Assembly (NCBI RefSeq): GCF_006517435.1
Contig: NZ_VHQG01000001.1
Location: forward strand, 1,088,563-1,152,562
DNA: 64,000 nt
DNA from: Schumannella soli
Lineage (GTDB): Bacteria; Actinomycetota; Actinomycetes; Actinomycetales; Microbacteriaceae
Reading direction: 5' to 3'
Below the pieces are notes generated by a model. That model was not told the DNA's origin, ran no database searches, and was given only the letters and a program-made list of their open reading frames with translations. The position numbers were made by a program, and so were the translations under genes. Position 1 is the first letter of the stretch, and every line of letters begins with the position of its first letter. Shown one piece after another: positions 8,800 through 16,800 of the stretch.

Positions 8800-9791
8800 G
8801 CGCCGTCGAGGTGCCGGGTGCGCCCACACCCACGCCCGCATCCGCGGTTCCGCTCTCGACGCGGTACGCCCCGCCGCATCCGATCGATCTGCGGCGCACG
8901 CTCGGCACGATCGCCCAGTTCGGCAGCGACCCTGCGTCGCGGCGGGAAGGCGAGGCGCACTGGCTCGTGTTCCGCGCGCCCGCGGAGCGAGCCACGGCTC
9001 CGATGGCCGACGCCGGCGCCCCCGCGACCCTCCGCCTGCGGGTGGATGCCGCCGCCGCGACCGTGCACGCCGACGCCTGGGGTCCCGGCGCCGCGTGGGC
9101 GATCGAGCGGGTTCCGTCGCTGCTGGGCGCGGATGACGACCTCGACGGCTTCGACGCCGAGCGGCATCCGCTGATCGCCGAGCTGCACCGACGTGCACCG
9201 GGGCTGCGACTCGCGCGCACCGGTCAGATCATGGCGGCGCTGCTGCCCGCGGTCTTCTTCCAGAAGGTGACCGGGCAGGAGGCGTCGCGCTCGTGGCGCA
9301 CGCTCGTCGCCCGGCACGGCGAGGCCGCTCCGGGTCCGGCGCCGCGCGGCATGCACGTGCTGCCGACCGTCGCGGCGTGGCGTCGCATCCCGTCGTGGGA
9401 GTGGCATCGCGCCGGCGTCACCCCGCAGCGTCGCGACACGATCCAGCGGGCGCTCGCTGTCGCGGCCGGGCTCGAGCGCGGCGGCGACCAGCCCGTCGCC
9501 GAGGCGCAGCGCCGGCTGCGCACGGTTGCGGGCATCGGCGTGTGGACGACCGCCGAGACGGTGCAGCGCAGTCACGGCGCCCCCGACGCGGTGAGCTTCG
9601 GCGACTTCCACACCTGCAAGAACGTCGGCTGGGCGCTCACCGGCGCGCGCGTCGACGACGACGGGATGCGCGAACTGCTCGAGCCGTGGCGCGGCCACCG
9701 GCAGCGCGTCGTGCGTCTCATCGAGGGATCCGGCATCGGCTACGAGCGCCGCGGACCGCGCCTCACGATCCCCGACCACCGCGCCCGCTGA
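8796..9791 (+). CDS. AlkA-like DNA-3-methyladenine glycosylase (HhH-GPD superfamily)
   Basis: Encodes 331 residues from GTG 8796. Other in-frame starts exist upstream (GTG 8778), so the N-terminus is uncertain. The fold matches the AlkA/DNA glycosylase group: an N-terminal beta region with LRLRVDAAAATVHADAWGPGA, helix-rich RTGQIMAALLPAVFFQKVTGQEASRSW, then a helix-hairpin-helix LRTVAGIGVWTTAETVQ. It continues to VSFGDFHTCKNVGWALTG, whose Asp is in the place of the catalytic Asp of the superfamily. It would remove alkylated purines during base-excision repair. It is preceded by the 9-codon mini-ORF and convergent with the hydrolase at 9844. Confidence 0.75.
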   Translation: MSAVEVPGAPTPTPASAVPLSTRYAPPHPIDLRRTLGTIAQFGSDPASRREGEAHWLVFRAPAERATAPMADAGAPATLRLRVDAAAATVHADAWGPGAAWAIERVPSLLGADDDLDGFDAERHPLIAELHRRAPGLRLARTGQIMAALLPAVFFQKVTGQEASRSWRTLVARHGEAAPGPAPRGMHVLPTVAAWRRIPSWEWHRAGVTPQRRDTIQRALAVAAGLERGGDQPVAEAQRRLRTVAGIGVWTTAETVQRSHGAPDAVSFGDFHTCKNVGWALTGARVDDDGMRELLEPWRGHRQRVVRLIEGSGIGYERRGPRLTIPDHRAR

Positions 9792-9815
9792 ACGAGGGCC
9801 GATCCCGATCGGGGC

Positions 9816-9841
9816 GCGACGGCCGGCGGCGGCCGCGTCGC
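9816..9841. terminator. Hairpin between convergent genes
   Basis: gcgacGGCCG / CGGCC-gc-GTCGC forms a 10-bp stem with a 4-nt loop and a 2-nt bulge between the alkA-like and hydrolase genes. There is no T-run on either side. Confidence 0.4.
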
Positions 9842-9843
9842 GG

Positions 9844-10410
9844 TCAGACGTGCAGCGCCGCGAGCACCTCGGGCGCTTCGAGCCAGCCCTCGCGATCGAG
9901 GAAGTGGCCGCCGCCGGGCACCACGATCGACTCCACGCCGAGGCGCGCGGCGATGCGCTCGCTGTAGGGCGGCGGCACGATCGCGTCGTCGTCGGAGTGG
10001 ATGCTGCGGATCGCTCCGGCGACCTCGCGGATGCGGGCGATGTCGGCATCCGTCGGCGCCTCGGCGAGGTAGTCGTCGAGCTCGGGGATCGTGTGGAGCT
10101 GCTCGCCGAAGCCCGCGACGAGCAGGATGCCGCCGAGGCGCGCATCGCCGGGCAGGCTCGCAGCCCAGCGCAGGGCGGTGATCGAGCCGAGGCTGTGGCC
10201 GATGACCCAGGTGCCCTCGTCGACGGCGCCGATCGTGTCGGCGACCGCCGCTTCCCACGCGGCGCGCACCGGGTTCTGCGAGTCGGGCAGCGCGACCACG
10301 TCGACGCGGCCGCCGAGCTGCGCCGCCCGCTCCGCGAGCCAGGGGAACCAGTGGGCGCCGGGGTGCGCCTGGTAGCCGTGGACGATGACGATGCGCTCGG
10401 GGAAGGTCAC
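9844..10410 (-). CDS. RBBP9/YdeN family alpha/beta hydrolase
   Basis: Encodes 188 residues, a minimal serine hydrolase. IVIVHGYQAHPGAHWFPWL gives the oxyanion region, TWVIGHSLGSITALRW the nucleophile elbow (Ser in GHSLGS), SDDDAIVPPPYSE the acid region and VPGGGHFLDREG the catalytic His. Substrate is unknown. Bacterial YdeN/RBBP9 proteins are small cytosolic esterases. The GTG start at 10410 has TAGCGT 6 nt upstream, so translation is probably leaderless. The divergent neighbour is the thioesterase, 202 nt away. Confidence 0.85.
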   Translation of the reverse strand: MTFPERIVIVHGYQAHPGAHWFPWLAERAAQLGGRVDVVALPDSQNPVRAAWEAAVADTIGAVDEGTWVIGHSLGSITALRWAASLPGDARLGGILLVAGFGEQLHTIPELDDYLAEAPTDADIARIREVAGAIRSIHSDDDAIVPPPYSERIAARLGVESIVVPGGGHFLDREGWLEAPEVLAALHV

Positions 10411-10416
10411 CCCTCG

Positions 10417-10422
10417 ACGCTA
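10417..10422 (-). promoter_or_regulatory. -10 element of leaderless hydrolase transcript
   Basis: TAGCGT on the minus strand ends 6 nt before GTG 10410. There is no Shine-Dalgarno. Confidence 0.5.
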
Positions 10423-10600
10423 GCGACGCCCGCCACCCGCGTGCCCGCACCGCGTCGCCGCGCGTCATCTCCCTGTTCCGTGCCTCCGCGCGCTCCGCGC
10501 CTGCCCTCGCGTCTGGCCGCTCCCGCGCACCAGGCCGCGCGCATCCACCTCGCCCTTGTCGCGGATCGACAACGGGATCGCCGATCCGTCGTGGAGGGGA

Positions 10601-10606
10601 TACCGT
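10601..10606 (+). promoter_or_regulatory. -10 element of leaderless thioesterase transcript
   Basis: TACCGT is followed by 6 nt and the GTG at 10613, supporting that GTG as the start. A GGAGGGG lies too far upstream to serve as Shine-Dalgarno. Confidence 0.5.
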
Positions 10607-10612
10607 CGCCGG

Positions 10613-11161
10613 GTGAATCTGTGGTTCCGGCTGCTGCGTCTGCGGCTCACGATGAAGCGTCGCTCCCGACTGACCGCGTTCGATGTGGGGCGCATCCGGA
10701 TGCGCGTCTGGCCGCGCGACCTCGACCAGCTCGGGCACATGAACAACGGCGTCTACCTGACGATCATGGATCTCGGCCGCTACGACCTGAACCTGCGCTC
10801 GGGCCTGTGGCCGGCGCTCATGAAGGCCGGCATCTACCCGGTCGTCGGCGCGCAGACCATCACCTACCGCCGCTCGCTCAAGCCGTGGCAGCTGTTCGAT
10901 CTCGAGACGAAGCTGATCGGCTTCGACGACCGCAGCGTCTACTGCGAGCAGCGCTTCGTCGTGGATGGCGAGATCTGCGCGCAGGCGGTCGTGCGGGCGC
11001 GCTTCCTCAAGCGCACCGGCGGCACGGTCAGCATGGATGAGCTGGGCGCGGCTCTCGGCGAGGACGTGCACAGCCTGCCCGCCCCCGAGTGGGCGATCCG
11101 CTGGGCGGCCGACACGGCGCTGCCGTCGAACCGCCGCCCCGCACCGAGCGTCTGGGCCTGA
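10613..11161 (+). CDS. Hot-dog fold acyl-CoA thioesterase-like protein
   Basis: Encodes 182 residues. A single 4HBT-type hot-dog domain: MRVWPRDLDQLGHMNNGVYLTIMDLGRYDL carries the H-x-N-N-x-x-Y motif of YbgC/FadM-like thioesterases. It is followed by the beta strands QTITYRRSLKPWQLFDLETKLIGFDDRSVYCEQRF. The N-terminus (VNLWFRLLRLRLTMKRRS) is basic and amphipathic. It may be a membrane-associating helix, but it is not a secretion signal. The substrate chain is unknown. The start is set by the leaderless -10 at 10601. The gene stands alone, followed by two hairpins before the cystine transporter. Confidence 0.8.
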   Translation: MNLWFRLLRLRLTMKRRSRLTAFDVGRIRMRVWPRDLDQLGHMNNGVYLTIMDLGRYDLNLRSGLWPALMKAGIYPVVGAQTITYRRSLKPWQLFDLETKLIGFDDRSVYCEQRFVVDGEICAQAVVRARFLKRTGGTVSMDELGAALGEDVHSLPAPEWAIRWAADTALPSNRRPAPSVWA

Positions 11162-11162
11162 C

Positions 11163-11188
11163 CCGCCGACGAGAGGATGCTCGCCGGC
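11163..11188 (+). terminator. Hairpin after thioesterase gene
   Basis: GCCGaCGAG aggatg CTCGCCGGC forms a 9-bp stem with one mismatch directly after the stop codon. There is no U tract, like most hairpins in this window. Confidence 0.35.
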
Positions 11189-11190
11189 GA

Positions 11191-11236
11191 GTAACCCGGC
11201 GTCACAGGGAATGCCTGATCACCCGCCGGTGGTTAC
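11191..11236 (+). promoter_or_regulatory. Structured leader upstream of the cystine transporter
   Basis: GTAACC(C)GGCG at 11191-11201 pairs with CGCCG-gt-GGTTAC ending at 11235, giving an approximately 11-bp stem with a 2-nt bulge. Inside it CAGG ... CCTG can form a smaller hairpin. It lies about 110 nt before the substrate-binding protein start. I could not match it to a known riboswitch. It might be an operator or RNA element. Confidence 0.25.
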
Positions 11237-11344
11237 CCTCCGGAGGTCGGCGCACAGCACGAAGCCGGCCGTCACACCACACCGCGCTCGCCCCGGCCGT
11301 CCGGGTTCAGGGTCCGAGCGCATCCACGATCTCCGGAGTTCCCC

Positions 11345-12184
11345 ATGCGCACCCGCATCCGCGTCCGCCACCTGCTCGTCGCCGCCACGGCGACCGCCGC
11401 CCTGCTGCTCGCGGGCTGCTCGACCGCCGGATCCGGCTCGGGCGGCGACAGCGCCGGCGCCTCCGCCTCGCCGAAGGCGGGCCGCTCGCTCGAGCAGGTG
11501 CAGAAGGCCGGCGAGCTGGTCATCGCCACCGAGGGCACCTACCGTCCCTTCAGCTACCACGAGAGCGGATCGGGCCCGCTGACCGGCTACGACGTCGAGG
11601 TCGCCACGGCGGTCGCGAAGAAGCTCGGCGTGAAGGCGAAGTTCCAGGAGACCCAGTTCGACGCGATCTTCGCCGGACTGGGTGCGGGCCGCTTCGACGT
11701 GATCGCGAACCAGATCTCGGTCAACGCCGAGCGCGAGAAGAAGTACGACTTCAGCACGCCCTACTCGGTGTCGCCCGGCGCGGTCATCGTGCGCAGCGAC
11801 AGCGACATCACCGGCCTCGCCGACCTCAAGGGCAAGACGACCGCGCAGTCGCTGACGAGCAACTGGTACCAGGTCGCCCAGGATGCCGGCGCGAACGTCG
11901 AGCAGGTCGAGGGCTGGGCCCAGGCGCTCGAGCTGCTCAAGCAGAGCCGCGTCGACGCGACCGTCAACGACAAGCTGACCTTCCTCGACGCGAAGAAGAA
12001 CGGCGAGACGGATGGGCTGAAGATCGCCGCCGACACCGACGACGTCTCGAAGAGCGCGATCACGCTGCGCAAGGGCAGCGACACCCTGACCGCCGCGATC
12101 GACAAGGCGCTGGCCGAGCTGGCCGCCGACGGCACGCTCGCGAAGCTCGGCGAGAAGTACTTCGGGCAGGACATCAGCAAGTAA
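11345..12184 (+). CDS. tcyA: Cystine/amino-acid ABC transporter substrate-binding lipoprotein
   Basis: Encodes 279 residues. The signal peptide ends in the lipobox LLLAGC (Cys25), so it is a lipid-anchored extracellular binding protein. The mature part is a family-3 solute-binding protein: GTYRPFSYHE, GPLTGYDVEVATAVAKKLG, FDVIANQISVNAEREKKYDFSTPYSV and KTTAQSLTSNWYQVAQ. The last two segments are close to those of TcyA/YckK-type cystine receptors, so cystine is the best guess. Other amino acids are not excluded. The ATG at 11345 follows CGGAG. It is the first gene of a three-gene importer; a hairpin separates it from the permease. Confidence 0.85.
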   Translation: MRTRIRVRHLLVAATATAALLLAGCSTAGSGSGGDSAGASASPKAGRSLEQVQKAGELVIATEGTYRPFSYHESGSGPLTGYDVEVATAVAKKLGVKAKFQETQFDAIFAGLGAGRFDVIANQISVNAEREKKYDFSTPYSVSPGAVIVRSDSDITGLADLKGKTTAQSLTSNWYQVAQDAGANVEQVEGWAQALELLKQSRVDATVNDKLTFLDAKKNGETDGLKIAADTDDVSKSAITLRKGSDTLTAAIDKALAELAADGTLAKLGEKYFGQDISK

Positions 12185-12191
12185 GGCCCCG

Positions 12192-12229
12192 CGAGGCCCG
12201 GCTTCTCCGAGAGGATGAGCCGGGCCTCG
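12192..12229 (+). terminator. Intra-operon hairpin between binding protein and permease
   Basis: CGAGGCCCGGCT / AGCCGGGCCTCG forms a perfect 12-bp stem with a 14-nt loop followed by TTAGTCT. It probably attenuates transcription so the binding protein is made in excess. TAGTCT at 12231-12236 could in turn be a -10 for the distal genes. Confidence 0.55.
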
Positions 12230-12352
12230 TTAGTCTGACCACACCGCCGACCGAGGCGGCCCGTCGTCGAGACCTCGACCGCCGCGCCCTGCCCCCGGCA
12301 CCGGCCCGGCACGACTCATCCGAACCGACGCCGCGAACCGAAGGGAGCATCC

Positions 12353-13015
12353 ATGGACTGGAACCTGGTCATCAGCTCCCTCGGCCCGCTCTGGGGCGGC
12401 GCGCTGCTCGGCACGATCCCGCTCTCGCTCGCGTCGTTCGCGCTGGGACTCGTGCTCGCGCTGCTGCTCGCCCTCGCGCGCATGTCGAGCATCGTGCCCC
12501 TCGCGGCCCTCGCCCGGCTGATCATCTCGATCGTGCGCGGCACCCCGATGCTCGTGCAGCTGTTCGTGATCTTCTACGGCCTGCCGTCGATCGGCGTCGT
12601 GCTGCCGCCGTGGCCGAGCGCGATCATCGCCCTGTCGATCAACGTGGGCGGCTACGCGGCCGAGGTGATCCGGGCCGCGATCCTGTCGGTTCCGGCCGGG
12701 CAGTGGGAGGCCGGGTACACGGTCGGGATGTCGCGGGTCACGACCCTGCGCCGGGTGATCCTGCCGCAGGCGGCGCGCGTGTCGGTGCCGCCGCTGTCGA
12801 ACACCTTCATCAGCCTCGTGAAGGACACCTCGCTCGCGGCGACGATCCTGGTGACGGAGCTGTTCCGCGAGGCGCAGCGCATCGCCGCGTTCAGCAACGA
12901 GTTCATGCTGATCTACATCGAGGCCGCCGCGATCTACTGGATCATCTGCCTCGTGCTGTCGACCGCGCAGGGCCGCATCGAGAAGAGGCTGGATCGCTAT
13001 GTCGCCCACGCCTGA
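12353..13015 (+). CDS. tcyB: Amino-acid (cystine-type) ABC transporter permease
   Basis: Encodes 220 residues with about five transmembrane helices and the EAA-type cytoplasmic loop ([30 protein letters not shown]) that docks the ATPase in HisM/GlnP-type permeases. The segment [21 protein letters not shown] is also typical of polar amino-acid permeases. The ATG at 12353 follows GAAGGGAG, a good Shine-Dalgarno. Its 3' end overlaps the ATPase gene by 17 nt. It functions as the membrane channel with the lipoprotein upstream and the ATPase downstream. Confidence 0.9.
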   Translation: MDWNLVISSLGPLWGGALLGTIPLSLASFALGLVLALLLALARMSSIVPLAALARLIISIVRGTPMLVQLFVIFYGLPSIGVVLPPWPSAIIALSINVGGYAAEVIRAAILSVPAGQWEAGYTVGMSRVTTLRRVILPQAARVSVPPLSNTFISLVKDTSLAATILVTELFREAQRIAAFSNEFMLIYIEAAAIYWIICLVLSTAQGRIEKRLDRYVAHA

Positions 13016-13790
13016 GTCCGCCTCCGCTCCGCTGCTGCGCACGACCGGCCTGCGCAAGTCGTTCGGGTCGCTCGAGGTGCTCAAGGGCATCGACCTGGCC
13101 GTGCCGCGCGGCCGCGTGCTCGTGCTGATCGGGCCGTCCGGCTCGGGCAAGACGACCGTGCTGCGCTCGCTGAACGCGCTCGAGGTGCCGGATGCCGGTG
13201 TGATCGAGTTGGAGGGTGAGGCTCTCGACTTCGCGGCCCCGGCATCCAAGAAGGAGCGCCAGCGGCAGCGCGAGACCCTGCGCGACGCGTCGGGGATGGT
13301 GTTCCAGCACTACAACCTGTTCCCGCACCGCACGGTGCTGCAGAACGTGACCGAGGGTCCGATCGTCGTGCAGGGGCGCCCGCGCGCGGAGGCCGAGGCG
13401 GAGGCGACCTCGCTGCTCGAGCGCGTCGGACTCGGCGACAAGCGCGACGTCTACCCCTTCCAGCTCTCGGGCGGTCAGCAGCAGCGCGTCGGCATCGTGC
13501 GCGCGCTCGCGCTCAAGCCGAAGCTGCTGCTCTTCGACGAGCCGACCAGCGCGCTCGACCCCGAGATCGTGGGCGACGTGCTGACGATCATGAAGCAGCT
13601 CGCCGAGGAGGGCTGGACCATGGTCGTCGTCACGCACGAGCTCGGCTTCGCCCGCGAGGTGGCGGATGAGGTGCTGTTCCTCGACGGAGGCGTGATCGTC
13701 GAGCGCGGCGCGCCCCAGCAGCTGCTGCGCGACCCGCGGCAGCCCCGCACCCGCGCCTTCCTCGACCGGCTGCTGCGCCCGCTCGACTGA
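12999..13790 (+). CDS. tcyC: Amino-acid (cystine-type) ABC transporter ATP-binding protein
   Basis: Encodes 263 residues. The Walker A is [15 protein letters not shown], the signature [15 protein letters not shown], the Walker [15 protein letters not shown] and the switch His VVTHELGFA. The fold and the [16 protein letters not shown] region match the HisP/GlnQ group of polar amino-acid importers. There is an ~16-residue insertion after the first strand pair ([16 protein letters not shown]). It starts inside the permease gene (17-nt overlap), so it is translationally coupled. It is the last gene of the importer. Confidence 0.92.
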   Translation: MSPTPESASAPLLRTTGLRKSFGSLEVLKGIDLAVPRGRVLVLIGPSGSGKTTVLRSLNALEVPDAGVIELEGEALDFAAPASKKERQRQRETLRDASGMVFQHYNLFPHRTVLQNVTEGPIVVQGRPRAEAEAEATSLLERVGLGDKRDVYPFQLSGGQQQRVGIVRALALKPKLLLFDEPTSALDPEIVGDVLTIMKQLAEEGWTMVVVTHELGFAREVADEVLFLDGGVIVERGAPQQLLRDPRQPRTRAFLDRLLRPLD

Positions 13791-13875
13791 CCCGCCGCAT
13801 CCCCCCCGCCTGGCCGCGAGCCGAGCATCCGCCGCTCCGCGACGCCGGCGCCGGGGGATGCGCGGGCCCGCGGGA

Positions 13876-13881
13876 TACCCT
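13876..13881 (+). promoter_or_regulatory. -10 element of leaderless putA transcript
   Basis: TACCCT is followed by 7 nt and ATG 13889. No Shine-Dalgarno is present. Confidence 0.5.
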
Positions 13882-13888
13882 CGAATCC

Positions 13889-16800
13889 ATGTCGAGTCCC
13901 GCCCCCCAGGGAGTCGCCCCCGATCCGGCGAACCAGGCTCTGCCGACCGCCGACGAGGTCGTCGCCCTCGTGCAGCGCTGGCTCGATGCCAGCCGTGACG
14001 CTGCCGCCGATCCGAAGAACGACAAGCACGCGGCCCGCCTCGCCGGGCTGCTGAAGGATCCGGACGGGCTCGGCTTCACGCTCGGCTTCGTCGACCGGGT
14101 CGTGCGTCCCGAGGATCTGCGCGTCGCCGGCCGCGAGCTCGAGACGCTCTCGCGCGACATCCCCGCGTTCCTGCCCTGGTATCAGCGCGCCGCCGTGAGC
14201 GTGGGCGGCGCCTTCGCCCCGCTGCTGCCGTGGCCGATCATCCCGATCGCGCGCCGGGTGCTGCGCGGCATGGTCGGGCACCTCGTGATCGACGCGACGC
14301 CGAAATCGCTCGACAAGGTCATCCACGAGCTACGCGCCGACGGCACCCGCCTCAACATCAACCTGCTCGGCGAGGCCGTGCTGGGCGAGAAGGAGGCGGA
14401 TGCGCGCCTCACCGGCACGATCGACCTGCTCGGCCGCGACGACGTCGACTACGTCTCGGTCAAGGTCTCGGCCGTCGCCAGCCAGCTCTCGATGTGGGGT
14501 TTCGACGAGACCGTCGACCGCGTCGTCCACCGCCTCACTCCGCTCTACGGCGCCGCGCTGCGCAGTTCGACGAAGAAGTTCATCAACCTCGACATGGAGG
14601 AGTACCGCGATCTCGACCTGACGATCGCCGTGTTCACACGGCTGCTCGAGCAGCCCGGCATGCAGGGCTTCGAGGCGGGCATCGTGCTGCAGGCGTACCT
14701 GCCCGACTCGCTCGCCGCGCTGCAGCAGCTGAGCGCCTGGGCGCGGGCCCGCGTCGCGGCCGGCGGGGCGCCGATCAAGGTGCGCATCGTCAAGGGCGCG
14801 AACCTGGCGATGGAGCAGGTGGATGCGCGCATCCACGGCTGGCAGCAGGCCACCTGGGGCTCGAAGCAGCACACCGACACCCACTACAAGCGGATGCTCG
14901 CCTGGGCTCTCACGCCCGAGCGCACCGCCGCCGTGCGCATCGGCGTCGCCGGCCACAACCTCTTCGACGTCGCCTTCGCGCACCTGCTGGCGGAGCGCCG
15001 CGGGGTGAGCGACCGCGTCGACTTCGAGATGCTGCTCGGCATGGCGACCGCGCAGGCGCAGGCCGTGCGCCAGGACGTCGGCGACCTGCTGCTCTACACG
15101 CCCGTCGTCGATCCGAGCCAGTTCGACTCGGCGATCAGCTATCTCGTGCGCCGCCTCGAGGAGAACGCCTCGCCCGAGAACTTCATGGCCTCGGTGTTCG
15201 AGCTCGACAGCTCGGCCGAGGCCTTCGGGCGGGAGGAGACCCGCTTCCGCACCTCGCTCGCGGCGCTGCATCCGACGCTGGATGCCGTGCCCGGCCCGAG
15301 CCGGACGCAGGACCGGGCGCACCCCGTCATCCCGTCGACGCCCGAGGCGTTCCGCAACGAGGCCGACACCGACCCGGCGCTCGCCGCGAACCGCGACTGG
15401 GGCCGCTCGGTGCTCGCCCGCGCCCGCGACTCCCGGCTCGGCGTCGACACGATCGAGGCTGCCCGCCTGACCGGGTCGCAGCAGCTCGAGGAGATGCTCG
15501 TCGCCGCCCGATCGGCCGGCCACCGCTGGGGCGCGACCCCGGCATCCACCCGCGCCGACGCCCTCGAGCGCATCGGCGAGGTGCTCGTCGCGATGCGCGG
15601 CCGCCTGATCGAGGTCATGGCGAGCGAGACCGGCAAGACGATCGCCGAGGCGGATGTCGAGGTCAGCGAGGCGGTCGATTTCGCCCGCTGGTACGCGGCC
15701 CGGGCTCGCGAGCTCGGCGCGGTCGACGGAGCCCGGCACGTGCCTGACGTGGTGACGCTCGCGGCGCCGCCGTGGAACTTCCCGCTCGCGATCCCGACCG
15801 GCTCGGTGCTCGCGCCGCTCGCCGCCGGCAGCGCGGTCGTGCTGAAGCCCGCTCCGCAGGCCCGCCGCACGGGGGCCGTGCTCGCCGAGGCGATCTGGGA
15901 GGCGGGCATCCCGCGCGACCTGGTGAGCCTCGTCGACCTGGATGAGGAGCGCTTCGGCCGCTCGCTCGTGACCGCCCCCGAGATCGACCGCGTCATCCTC
16001 ACCGGCTCGATCGAGACCGCGGCGCTGTTCCGCTCGTGGCGGCCCAACCTGCCGATCGTCGCCGAGACGAGCGGCAAGAACGCGATCGTCGTCACTCCCT
16101 CGGCTGACCTCGACCTCGCGGTCGGCGACCTCGTGAAGAGCGCCTTCGGGCACGCCGGGCAGAAGTGCTCGGCGGCGTCGCTCGGCATCCTCGTCGGCTC
16201 GGTCGCGACCTCGCCGCGGTTCCTGCGCCAGCTCGAGGATGCGGTGCGCAGCCTCGTCGTCGGCCCCGCCACCGACCCGTCGACGACGGTCGGCCCGGTC
16301 ATCGAGCCGGTGTCGGGCAAGCTCGAGCGCGCGCTCACGACGCTCGCGCCGGGGGAGTCGTGGCTGGTCGAGCCGAAGCAGCTGGATGACGAGGGCCGCC
16401 TCTGGTCGCCCGGCGTGCGCACCGGCGTGAAGCCCGGCAGCGAGTTCCACCTCACCGAGTACTTCGGGCCCGTGCTCGGGCTCATGGCCGCGTCGTCGCT
16501 CGACGAGGCGATCGCCTGGCAGAACGCGACCGACTACGGGCTGACGGCGGGCATCCACTCGCTCGAACCGGCCGAGGTGGATGCCTGGCTCGAGGGCGTG
16601 CAGGCCGGAAACCTCTACGTGAACCGCGGCATCACCGGCGCGATCGTGCGGCGTCAGCCCTTCGGCGGCTGGAAGCGCTCGCGCGTCGGCACCGGGGCGA
16701 AGGCCGGCGGGCCGAACATGCTGCTGGGGCTGGGGTCGTGGGTGCCGGCGGACCGTGATGGAGCCGCGGCGAGCACGGGTGGTGCCGCAGGGTCGGGCGC

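Noticed and set aside
14330-16558. Long minus-strand frame opposite putA
   Set aside because: Shadow of high third-position GC in putA; no recognisable motif and no start signal.
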